In this document: positions 52,259 to 59,842 of the stretch, in pieces
How the letters are laid out: each line of letters starts with the position of its first letter
Numbering within the stretch: position 1 is the stretch's first letter
Assembly: GCF_034932185.1 (NCBI RefSeq)
Contig: NZ_JAYGHW010000089.1
Coordinates: 124,001 to 188,000, forward strand
Reading direction: 5' to 3'
DNA: 64,000 bases
From: Spirulina sp034932185
GTDB taxonomy: Bacteria > Cyanobacteriota > Cyanobacteriia > Cyanobacteriales > Spirulinaceae
Program-made: the position numbers and the translations under genes
The notes under the pieces: generated by a model
Database searches by the model: none
Seen by the model: the letters and a program-made list of their open reading frames with translations, nothing else
What the model was told of the DNA's origin: nothing

Positions 52259-52284
52259 GTAGGGGCGAAAAATTTTTCGCCCTA
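52259..52284. repeat. Palindromic repeat after the ATPase cassette
   Basis: GTAGGGGCGAAAAATTTTTC followed by GCCCTA; a copy of the palindrome family 11 bases after the small gene. Confidence 0.75.
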
Positions 52285-52341
52285 GGGTTTTGGGGGTGCA
52301 GGTTGGGAGCGTAATCGGTTTGGGCCGCAATCCCCACGCCC

Positions 52342-52372
52342 GATCGCCTCTTGAGCGGTTTGGGGTATGGTG
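52342..52372. repeat. Direct repeat boxes, right side of the ATPase cassette
   Basis: GATCGCCTCT and GTTTGGGGTATGGTG, as at 50321-50346, placed 32 bases before the methyltransferase start. Confidence 0.7.
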
Positions 52373-52403
52373 GGGGATGATGCTCGCTTAAGGATGTTGT
52401 GGG

Positions 52404-55289
52404 ATGTCGTACCGGAAGAAGTTGATTGAGGTGGCGTTGCCGTTGGAGGCGATCAATATGGAGTCGGCGCGGGAGAAGTCGATTCGCCATGGGCATCCTT
52501 CGACGTTACATCTGTGGTGGGCGCGGCGACCGTTGGCGGCTTGTCGGGCGGTGTTGTGGGCTTCGTTGGTGGATGATCCTTCGAGTTGGCCGGAGCGGTT
52601 CCCGACGGAGGAGGAGCAGCGGGTGGAGCGGCAACGCCTGTTTGATATTTTGGGGCGGATTGTGGTGGAGCGGGATAAGAAGGGGAATGAGAAGCAGGTG
52701 GTGCGGGGGTTGGTGTCTTGGGATGATGTGAATGATCCGAAATCGGGGGTGTTGGTGGCGGCGCAGCGGGAGATTGCGCGGTGTTTGGCTTGGGGGCGGG
52801 GGGAGGAGCCGCCGGAGGTTGTGGAGGGGGTGCGGGCTTATATTGGGGCTTATGGGCCGCCGGTTTATGATCCCTTTGCGGGGGGGGGTTCGATTCCGTT
52901 GGAGGGGCAGCGGTTGGGTTTGGAGGCTCATGCGAGTGATTTAAATCCGGTGGCGGTGTTGATTAATAAGGCGTTGATTGAGATTCCGCCGAGGTTTAAG
53001 GGTTTGGCTCCGATTAATGAGGTGGATCGGGCGAAGAAGAGTATTTCGGATTGGCATGGGGCGCAGGGTTTGGCGGCGGATGTGCGGTTTTATGGGGCTT
53101 GGATGCGGGATGTGGCGTTTGAGCGGATTGGGGGTTTATATCCAAGGGTGAGGATCCCCCCTGCCCCCCTTAAAAAGGGGGGTGATGATGATGTTGCCCC
53201 CCTTGTTAAGGGGGGTGGCGAAGCCGGGGGGATCGAGGCGACGGTGATTGCTTGGCTTTGGGCGCGGACGGTGCGTTGTTCTAATCCGGGTTGTGGTTGT
53301 GCGATGCCGTTGGTGCGGAGTTTTCAGCTTTCGACGAAGAAGGGGCGGGAGGCTTGGGTTGAGCCGGTTGTTGATCATGGCATGACTCCTCCACAAATTC
53401 GGTTTGTGGTGAGGTCGGGGGAGGGGGATGTGCCGGGGGGGACGGTGGAGCGGAAGGGTGCTATTTGTGTGGCTTGTGGTACGGCGATTCCGTTGGATTA
53501 TGTGCGGAAGGAGGGCCGGGCGGGCCGGATGGGGGCGCAGTTGATGGCGATTGTGGCGGAAGGGAAGGGGGGCCGGGTTTATTTGGCTCCGACGGATGAG
53601 CAGGAAAGGATTGCTAATTCTGCACAGCCGCACTATCTATTTGATACGTTATTACCCGAAAAAGCTATAGGGATAAGTCCCCAAAATTATGGTATGCAAA
53701 AACATACAGATTTGTTTACCAATCGGCAACTCGTTTTACTAGAAACATTTTGCAGTTGCCTCAAAGATTTACACCAAAAAATGGGTGACTGCTCAGACGA
53801 CTACAAAAATGCAGTAGCAACATACCTTGCAATTTCAATAAGTAAACTTGCAGACTATAACAGTTCACTATCAATTTGGAGTCCAAGCAGGGATCAGGCG
53901 AAAGGAACTTTTGCTAGGCAAGTTTTGCCTATGGTTTGGGATTTTTGTGAAGTCAATCCTTTTGCTATGGCAGCAGGTGATTTTTCTGTGACAATTTCAG
54001 GAGTTTCAAAATTCTTAGAAGGTAGTATTCCTGTTAATGCGCTCGATGGCGTTGTTTACCAAATGAATGCATCAGACATTGCCGGTTTAAAGAAACGTCA
54101 TCTGATTTCTACTGATCCTCCATACTATGATAATGTTCCATACGCTAATTTGTCAGACTTCTTTTACGTTTGGTTAAGAGCATCGCTTAAGGAAATTCAT
54201 GGAGATTTATTCAAAACTGTTTTGGTTCCAAAAAAAGATGAAATAATTGCGGAAATTTATAGACATGGAGGAAAAAAAGAAGCAAAATGCTTCTTTGAGT
54301 CTCGACTAGAAAAAACATTTACATCAATAAATAAGTTACAAGATTCTGGGTATCCAATTACAATATTTTATGCATTTAAACAAGAGGAAGAATCTGAACC
54401 TGAATCAATATCATCAACAGGTTGGGAAACTATTCTTGAGGCATTAAATAAAGCAAATCTAGCCATTGATGGTACGTGGCCACTACGAACTGAAAGAAGT
54501 GCGAGAATGAGAAGTCTTAAGTCTAACGCCCTCGCTACCTCAATCGTCCTCGTCTGCCGCCCCCGCCCCGCCAACGCCCCCAGCATCAGCCGCCGCCAAC
54601 TCCTCCGCGAAATGCAAACCAAACTCCCCCCCGCCCTCAAAACCCTCCAACAAGGCAACATCGCCCCCGTAGACCTCGCCCAAGCCAGCATCGGCCCCGG
54701 CATGGCCATCTTCTCCCAATACAGCGCCGTCCTCGAAACCGACGGAACCCCCCTCAACGTCCGCACCGCCCTCCAAATCATCAACCAACACCTCGACCAA
54801 TACCTCACCGACCAAGACAACGAATTCGACAACCCCACCCGCTTCGCCCTCACCTGGTTTCAACAATACCCCTTCACCGAAGGCCCCTACGGCGAAGCCG
54901 AAACCCTCAGCAAAGCCCGAAACCTCAGCCTCCAAACCCTCGTAGACCAAAACATCCTCCACGCCAAAGCCGGCAAAGTCCGCCTCCTCACCCGCCCAGA
55001 AATCATCCAAAAAGAATCCCCCAACCCCTCCCACTGGCACATCGCCCAAACCCTGATCCACACCCTCGACCACCACGGCGAAACCGGCACAGCCGAACGC
55101 CTCGCCCAACTCCCCCAACAAACCGACATCCCCCGCGACCTCGCCTATCGCCTCTATAGCCTCTGCGACAAAAAAGGCTGGACTCAAGAGGCGATCGCCT
55201 ACAACAGCCTCGTCATCTCCTGGCCCGAAATCACCCGCCTCGCCAACACCTACCAACCCGCCCCCCTCCAAACCACCCTCGATCTTTAA
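52404..55289 (+). CDS. DUF1156-domain adenine-type DNA methyltransferase of the defence island
   Basis: A 961-residue putative DNA methyltransferase. The N-terminal DUF1156 domain (residues about 1-75) has SYRKKLIEVALPLEAINMES and HGHPSTLHLWWARRPLAACR. The SAM-binding motif YDPFAGGGSIPLEGQRLGLE lies at about 153-172, and HASDLNPVAVLINKALIEIP follows. A zinc-binding part has CSNPGCGCAMPLVRS and CVACGTAIPL. The catalytic motif IV is STDPPYYDNVPYANLSDFFY (about 569-590), so N6-adenine or N4-cytosine methylation is expected. The coding sequence is a mosaic: 52404-53600 is G-rich, 53600-54530 is AT-rich, and 54530-55289 is C-rich. A repeat inserted in frame (53153-53234) adds about 27 residues. 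DUF1156 proteins are annotated as anti-phage-associated. Confidence 0.87.
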   Translation: MSYRKKLIEVALPLEAINMESAREKSIRHGHPSTLHLWWARRPLAACRAVLWASLVDDPSSWPERFPTEEEQRVERQRLFDILGRIVVERDKKGNEKQVVRGLVSWDDVNDPKSGVLVAAQREIARCLAWGRGEEPPEVVEGVRAYIGAYGPPVYDPFAGGGSIPLEGQRLGLEAHASDLNPVAVLINKALIEIPPRFKGLAPINEVDRAKKSISDWHGAQGLAADVRFYGAWMRDVAFERIGGLYPRVRIPPAPLKKGGDDDVAPLVKGGGEAGGIEATVIAWLWARTVRCSNPGCGCAMPLVRSFQLSTKKGREAWVEPVVDHGMTPPQIRFVVRSGEGDVPGGTVERKGAICVACGTAIPLDYVRKEGRAGRMGAQLMAIVAEGKGGRVYLAPTDEQERIANSAQPHYLFDTLLPEKAIGISPQNYGMQKHTDLFTNRQLVLLETFCSCLKDLHQKMGDCSDDYKNAVATYLAISISKLADYNSSLSIWSPSRDQAKGTFARQVLPMVWDFCEVNPFAMAAGDFSVTISGVSKFLEGSIPVNALDGVVYQMNASDIAGLKKRHLISTDPPYYDNVPYANLSDFFYVWLRASLKEIHGDLFKTVLVPKKDEIIAEIYRHGGKKEAKCFFESRLEKTFTSINKLQDSGYPITIFYAFKQEEESEPESISSTGWETILEALNKANLAIDGTWPLRTERSARMRSLKSNALATSIVLVCRPRPANAPSISRRQLLREMQTKLPPALKTLQQGNIAPVDLAQASIGPGMAIFSQYSAVLETDGTPLNVRTALQIINQHLDQYLTDQDNEFDNPTRFALTWFQQYPFTEGPYGEAETLSKARNLSLQTLVDQNILHAKAGKVRLLTRPEIIQKESPNPSHWHIAQTLIHTLDHHGETGTAERLAQLPQQTDIPRDLAYRLYSLCDKKGWTQEAIAYNSLVISWPEITRLANTYQPAPLQTTLDL
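53153..53234. repeat. 82-bp palindromic repeat inserted in frame in the methyltransferase gene
   Basis: Bounded by GATCCCCCC and GGGGGGATC. It contains two internal stems: CCCCCCTTAAAAAGGGGGG and CCCCCCTTGTTAAGGGGGG. It encodes residues about RIPPAPLKKGGDDDVAPLVK, then GGGEAGGI, between the motif I region and the zinc finger. Confidence 0.8.
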
Positions 55290-55301
55290 ACCCTAAAAAA
55301 A

Positions 55302-55559
55302 ATGAACGCCATCACCACCCAAACCGCCAAAGAAAACCTAGATAGCCTCATCGATCACCTCAATACCAACCCCGAACCCACCATCCTCGAAAACGTCGAT
55401 GGCAAACAAGCCGTTTTAATGTCCCTCGCAGAATTCAACGCCTGGCAAGAAACCTTTTATCTCCTAGCTAACCCCGCCAATGCCACACGATTACTCCAAT
55501 CCATCCAAGCGGCAGAAACCGGACAATTCAGCGAACACAAACTCATTAAAGTTCCGTAG
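55302..55559 (+). CDS. Phd/YefM-type antitoxin without an adjacent toxin
   Basis: An 85-residue protein of the Phd/YefM fold: MNAITTQTAKENLDSLIDHL at the N-terminus (DNA-binding domain), then DGKQAVLMSLAEFNAWQETF, the standard core, and a C-terminal toxin-binding tail. The usual partner, a YoeB or Doc toxin directly downstream, is missing: the next 220 bases hold only a dispersed repeat. It starts 12 bases after the methyltransferase, so it may be expressed with it. It could counter a toxin elsewhere or act as a regulator. Confidence 0.85.
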   Translation: MNAITTQTAKENLDSLIDHLNTNPEPTILENVDGKQAVLMSLAEFNAWQETFYLLANPANATRLLQSIQAAETGQFSEHKLIKVP

Positions 55560-55643
55560 GGTACGTCAGCAATCAAGATCCTGATTTTGCTCGTGATATG
55601 GAATTCGCTTAATCAGATTGTGTAGAGCTTCTAGGTGGTGTAA

Positions 55644-55692
55644 GGGCGAAAGATTTTTGTGCCTCCGGCAGGCTTACGCCAACGCCCCTACG
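55644..55692. repeat. 49-bp dispersed repeat, copy 2
   Basis: Identical to 38802-38850. An open frame crosses it (starting near 55618), which would add spurious residues to the following gene. Confidence 0.85.
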
Positions 55693-55779
55693 CAGATCCA
55701 ACGATACAACCGGATTTCATATCAATTCATCGATCTGACCCACCCTACACCCAAAAACCACCCTCAACCTCTAAACATC

Positions 55780-56133
55780 ATGGCAACCCTCACCCTCGAA
55801 ATCCCCGACGACCTCCTCGCCCGACTCACACCCATCCAAGATCAACTCCCCCACCTCCTCCAACAATGCCTAGAACCCTCCCAACTCACCGCCCAAATTT
55901 ATCGCCACATCCTCGACTTCCTGATCAGCCAACCCACCCCTGAAGAAATCGCCAACTTCCGCCCCACCCCCGCCATGCAAAACCGCCTCACCTACCTCCT
56001 CGAACGCAACAACAATCAAACCCTCACCCCCCAAGAACACCAAGAACTCAACGAATACGAAAAAATCGAACACCTCATCATCCTCCTCAAATCCGGCAAC
56101 CTCCCCTATCTCATTCCCAACCATCCATCGTGA
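55780..56133 (+). CDS. Conserved hypothetical helical protein, partner of the HNH gene
   Basis: A 117-residue protein starting MATLTLEIPDDLLARLTPIQ, a ribbon-helix-helix or antitoxin-like beginning, followed by helices (QLPHLLQQCLEPSQLTAQIY) and a C-terminal YLLERNNNQTLTPQEHQELN then EYEKIEHLIILLKSGNLPY. No domain is firmly recognised. Its stop overlaps the GTG start of the HNH gene by four bases. Such small-protein/HNH pairs recur in cyanobacterial genomes. The start ATG at 55780 is chosen because the upstream extension is encoded by the 49-bp repeat. Confidence 0.72.
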   Translation: MATLTLEIPDDLLARLTPIQDQLPHLLQQCLEPSQLTAQIYRHILDFLISQPTPEEIANFRPTPAMQNRLTYLLERNNNQTLTPQEHQELNEYEKIEHLIILLKSGNLPYLIPNHPS

Positions 56134-56525
56134 CCTATTTATCTGATTCCCTACGCCGCCAAGTAGCAGAGCGTGCTGAATTTCGTTGTGAATATTGTCT
56201 TTTACCCAATCAACTCAGTTTCTATCCCCATGAAATCGATCATATTATTGCCCGTAAACACGGTGGAACAAACATCCTCGATAACCTTGCCTATACTTGC
56301 TGGCGTTGTAATCGTCATAAAGGCAGCGATCTAGGTTCTTTTGATCCTGAAACCAAAAAATTTAGTTTTTTATACAACCCTCGAACACAAAACTGGCAAA
56401 ATCATTTTGAAGAAGATCAGTTTACAATCAAAGGAAAAACCCCCGAAGGGCGCACCACTGCCCACCTGCTTAAATTCAACACTGATCAACGGATCACCGA
56501 ACGCAAACGCATGAACATATCCTAA
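56130..56525 (+). CDS. HNH endonuclease
   Basis: A 131-residue nuclease of the McrA-like HNH family. RAEFRCEYCLLPNQLSFYPH then EIDHIIARKHGGTNILDNLA gives the two strands and the DH core, and YTCWRCNRHKGSDLGSF gives the CxxC plus NxxK pattern, so zinc-stabilised HNH motif residues are all present. Start is GTG at 56130, overlapping the previous stop. The substrate is not known; it may serve as a nicking or cutting effector in the island. Confidence 0.9.
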   Translation: MTYLSDSLRRQVAERAEFRCEYCLLPNQLSFYPHEIDHIIARKHGGTNILDNLAYTCWRCNRHKGSDLGSFDPETKKFSFLYNPRTQNWQNHFEEDQFTIKGKTPEGRTTAHLLKFNTDQRITERKRMNIS

Positions 56526-56547
56526 AATTTCCCACCCTGAATTTTAC

Positions 56548-57195
56548 ATGGTTACACTCCAACTCCGACAAATTAACGTTCCTCCCGGTCAACATCTCCT
56601 CATTCAAGAGGTCAACTGGCTAGAATTTGAAGCCATTTTGCAAGAACTGGGCGAAAAACGCGCCAGCCGGATTGCCTATAGCGATGGAACCTGCGAAATC
56701 AGAATGCCATTACCCCAACATGAACGCCAAAAATCCATCATCAGCGACCTGATTAAAATCCTCCTCGAAGAACTCCAAATCGATTGCGAATGCTTTGGTT
56801 CAACCACCTTCAAACGCCAAGAAATGAACTACGGCATCGAACCCGATGAATGCTTCTATATCCAAAATCACCAAACCATGATCGGCAAAGACCGCCTCGA
56901 TCTCGCCATCGATCCCCCCCCCGATCTGGCGATCGAAATCGACATCACCTCCAAAACCCAAATCGCCGCCTACATCCGTCTCGGTGTTCCCGAACTTTGG
57001 GTCTATAGCAACGGCCAACTTCAGATTTATGTCCTAGAATCAGGACAATACCAGCAGACCCCCCTTAGCCCCACATTCCCCGATCTCCCGATTTTGCCCT
57101 GGGTGGCAGAAGTCCTAGAGCAGAGTGGGACGATGGGACGTAGCCCCGCCCTCCGGGCATTGCGGCAAAAAATCCGCGCCACCCTTGAAGTTTAA
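56548..57195 (+). CDS. Uma2-family (DUF820) putative endonuclease
   Basis: A 215-residue Uma2-like protein. RASRIAYSDGTCEIRMPLPQ then HERQKSIISDLIKILLEELQ, the PDECFYIQN strand with the metal-site Asp, and DLAIEIDITSKTQIAAYIRL with GVPELWVY are family features. The second subfamily is distinct from the gene at 32219 (about 20 residues longer C-terminal tail). It is in line with its island neighbours but its role is unproven. Confidence 0.88.
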   Translation: MVTLQLRQINVPPGQHLLIQEVNWLEFEAILQELGEKRASRIAYSDGTCEIRMPLPQHERQKSIISDLIKILLEELQIDCECFGSTTFKRQEMNYGIEPDECFYIQNHQTMIGKDRLDLAIDPPPDLAIEIDITSKTQIAAYIRLGVPELWVYSNGQLQIYVLESGQYQQTPLSPTFPDLPILPWVAEVLEQSGTMGRSPALRALRQKIRATLEV

Positions 57196-57215
57196 AGATT
57201 TTGAGATGATATGCC

Positions 57216-57845
57216 ATGAGTCAAGCGATCGCCGCCTCAGAAGTCACCCTTCGCCTCCTCAAAGAGAGCCTCCACCTCCAAGCCGCCCCCGATCAACAGT
57301 TCTTCAGCGAATGGCAACAAAACACCCCACCCCTCAGCGACCTTGAACAACAGTCCCTCGATCGCGTCAAACTGAACTTTCTCGACCTCCTCGAAGATCC
57401 GCCGGTTTTAGAAAACAGCGTTAAACTGGTGATACTCGCTCCACTCCTGGATCTCGCGGGCTTTTATCGCCGTCCCTTTCGCATCACCACTGAAACCAGC
57501 ACCAACCTAGAATTGGTAGATGCTGGCATGACCATCAGGGGGCGCATTGATGTTTTAGTCGTGAATGGCCTGCTCTGGCTGGTGGTCATCGAGTCCAAAC
57601 GCAGCGATTTTGCCGTTGTCCGCGCCTTGCCCCAAACCCTCGCCTACTTATTGGCCAACCCGAACCCCCCACAGCCCACCTTCGGCTTGATCACCAACGG
57701 TACAGAATACCTGTTCTTAAAAGCCAGCCGCACCCCTAGCCCCCAATACGCCACATCCCGCCTTTTCTCCCTATTCAATCCTGGTAACGAACTTTATCCC
57801 GTTCTCGCCATCCTGAAACAAATTACCCCAGAGCGATCGCTCTGA
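57216..57845 (+). CDS. Putative PD-(D/E)XK restriction-like protein (HsdR-N-like), paralogue
   Basis: A 209-residue protein related to the gene at 36865. The nuclease core reads IRGRIDVLVVNGLLWLVVIE then SKRSDFAVVRALPQTLAYLL: Asp, then Glu-Ser-Lys. The family seems to use the HsdR nuclease fold without helicase, so any DNA translocation would need a partner. It is 20 bases after the Uma2 gene and 56 bases before the DUF3696 ATPase. Confidence 0.75.
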   Translation: MSQAIAASEVTLRLLKESLHLQAAPDQQFFSEWQQNTPPLSDLEQQSLDRVKLNFLDLLEDPPVLENSVKLVILAPLLDLAGFYRRPFRITTETSTNLELVDAGMTIRGRIDVLVVNGLLWLVVIESKRSDFAVVRALPQTLAYLLANPNPPQPTFGLITNGTEYLFLKASRTPSPQYATSRLFSLFNPGNELYPVLAILKQITPERSL

Positions 57846-57901
57846 ACCGCTTTTTTCCATCAACATCTCACGAAGTTCTCCACAATTGAAGCCTACACCC
57901 C

Positions 57902-59275
57902 ATGTTTAAAGCTCTCCATCTTCAAAACTTTAAGTCTTGGCAGGACACGGGAACCATTAACCTTGCCCCCATCACGGCTTTTTTTGGCAATAATAGCTCC
58001 GGAAAATCCACGATTCTCCAATTTTTACTCCTACTGAAACAAACCATCGAATCGAGCGATCGCCACAGAGTTCTTCATACCGGAGACCAGCGCAGCTACG
58101 TTAACCTCGGCACATTTCACAACATTGCCCATAATCACACCATCGCCAATCCTATCGAATTTAGCCTCACTTGGGAACTTCCCCAAGCCCTAGAAATTCT
58201 CGATCCTCAAGGCAAGGATATTCTTTTCAACATCAAAACCCTTGAATTTCACTCAAAAATTCAACTTCAACCGGATCAAGTCTGCGTCGATTACTTTCGC
58301 TATTGCTTCACCAGTAACACCGAAGCAATAAGTTTCGGACTGCAACGAAAAGCCCATCAATATCAACTTCAAGCCACGGGCTATCAACCCAAACGAGTCA
58401 AAGGAAGACCCTGGGAATTGCCCAATCCGATCAAAAACTACGGATTTCCTGACCAAGCCAGCGGCTACTTTCAAAATACCGGCTTCCTCTCTGATTTTTC
58501 CCTGGCCTATGAAAATGCTTTTCAACAAACCTACTATCTTGGCCCCCTACGGGAATACCCCCAACGCCTCTATGCTTGGGCCGGCGAAAAACCCCAAGAT
58601 GTCGGGCAACGGGGCGAATTAGCCATCTCTGCCCTTCTGGCATCTCGTCAATTGCCTAAAATTAAACAGGGTAAAGGCAAAAAGGCGATCGCCCTCGAAG
58701 CCTATATTGCTCAATGGTTAAAAAAATTGGGACTGATCGAAACCTTTAAAGTCCAACCCATTGGGGAAAACCGCCAAGAATACGAGGTTAAAGTACAGCA
58801 AACTCCCCATTCTCCTGAAGTCTTCATCACTGACGTTGGTTTTGGCTTGTCCCAAATTTTGCCCGTTCTTGTCCTCTGCTATTACGCCCCCCCAGGCTCA
58901 ACAATCATTTTAGAACAGCCTGAAATTCATCTGCATCCCTCCGTTCAAGCTGGCCTCGCTGATGTTTTCGTTGATGCGATTAAAACTCGCCAGATCCAAA
59001 TTATTGTTGAGAGCCATAGTGAACACCTCCTGAGAAGACTCCAACGCCGCATCGCTGAAGCCGAAGAAGGTTTAAACCCCCAAGATATTCAGCTTTACTT
59101 TTGTACATCTAACCCCGATGGACAATCAACCATGACTCCCTTAGCTATCGATTCCTTTGGCAATATTGCCAACTGGCCAGAACAATTCTTTGGTGACGAA
59201 ATGGGCGATTTAATCGCCATGACTGAAGCGGCAATGAAACGACAGATGGGGGAGCGACTCGAAACCCATGCTTAA
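57902..59275 (+). CDS. DUF3696 AAA ATPase, partner of a PIN protein
   Basis: A 457-residue ABC/AAA_15/21-type ATPase with DUF3696. Walker A FFGNNSSGKSTILQFLLLLK (about residues 28-47); a regulatory middle; the signature and Walker B near LILEQPEIHLHPSVQAGLAD (about 335-355), followed by IIVESHSEHLLRRLQRRIAE, and the DUF3696 C-terminus (TPLAIDSFGNIANWPEQFFG). This type of ATPase often pairs with nucleases in defence loci. Its stop overlaps the PIN-gene start by 8 bases, so the two act together. Confidence 0.88.
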   Translation: MFKALHLQNFKSWQDTGTINLAPITAFFGNNSSGKSTILQFLLLLKQTIESSDRHRVLHTGDQRSYVNLGTFHNIAHNHTIANPIEFSLTWELPQALEILDPQGKDILFNIKTLEFHSKIQLQPDQVCVDYFRYCFTSNTEAISFGLQRKAHQYQLQATGYQPKRVKGRPWELPNPIKNYGFPDQASGYFQNTGFLSDFSLAYENAFQQTYYLGPLREYPQRLYAWAGEKPQDVGQRGELAISALLASRQLPKIKQGKGKKAIALEAYIAQWLKKLGLIETFKVQPIGENRQEYEVKVQQTPHSPEVFITDVGFGLSQILPVLVLCYYAPPGSTIILEQPEIHLHPSVQAGLADVFVDAIKTRQIQIIVESHSEHLLRRLQRRIAEAEEGLNPQDIQLYFCTSNPDGQSTMTPLAIDSFGNIANWPEQFFGDEMGDLIAMTEAAMKRQMGERLETHA

Positions 59276-59780
59276 AGTGATCATTGATACCAATGTCTTA
59301 ATTGCCGCCAATGGCCGGGATTGTCCCCAGGTTACACCTCAATGCCAATGGTCTGCTGTGAAGTATTTACGCCACATTCAACAGCAGGGCCAGATCGTCA
59401 TTGATGGACAATGGCTGATTCTACGGGAGTATCAACATAAAGTGAACCCCCAAGGGCAACCCGGCGTTGGTGATGCTTTTTTGAAATGGATACTCACGAA
59501 CCTGGCTAATCCTCATCGTTGCCAACAGGTGAACATCACCCCCGAAAATGGCAGTTTTCGCGAATTTCCAGAGCAACCTGATTTGCAACATTTTGATCCC
59601 TCAGATCGAAAATTTGTGGCGATCGCCCTACAATGTTCAGCAAATCCACCGATCATCAATGCCGTTGATTCGGACTGGCTCGAATTTTATCAACCCCTTA
59701 CCCAATTGGGGATTACAATTAAATTCATTTGTCCTGATATCCTGGCTTCACCTGTGATCACTGTCAATAATCAATCCTAA
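59268..59780 (+). CDS. PIN-like ribonuclease partner of the DUF3696 ATPase
   Basis: A 170-residue PIN-like protein. MLKVIIDTNVLIAANG gives the first acidic site; LILREYQHKVN a second; DLQHFDPSDRKFVAIALQCS a third; and IINAVDSDWLEFY the last. It is longer than VapC (about 130). It overlaps the ATPase gene by 8 bases. The PIN toxin, guarded by the ATPase, is the expected effector, giving an abortive-infection style module. The partner order ATPase-then-nuclease recalls Septu or PARIS, although the families differ. Confidence 0.82.
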   Translation: MLKVIIDTNVLIAANGRDCPQVTPQCQWSAVKYLRHIQQQGQIVIDGQWLILREYQHKVNPQGQPGVGDAFLKWILTNLANPHRCQQVNITPENGSFREFPEQPDLQHFDPSDRKFVAIALQCSANPPIINAVDSDWLEFYQPLTQLGITIKFICPDILASPVITVNNQS

Positions 59781-59842
59781 CCCTTCGATGATCGCGGGAC
59801 TTCACCCGAAAACACTAACGCTCACCCAAGGATCTTTATCCC

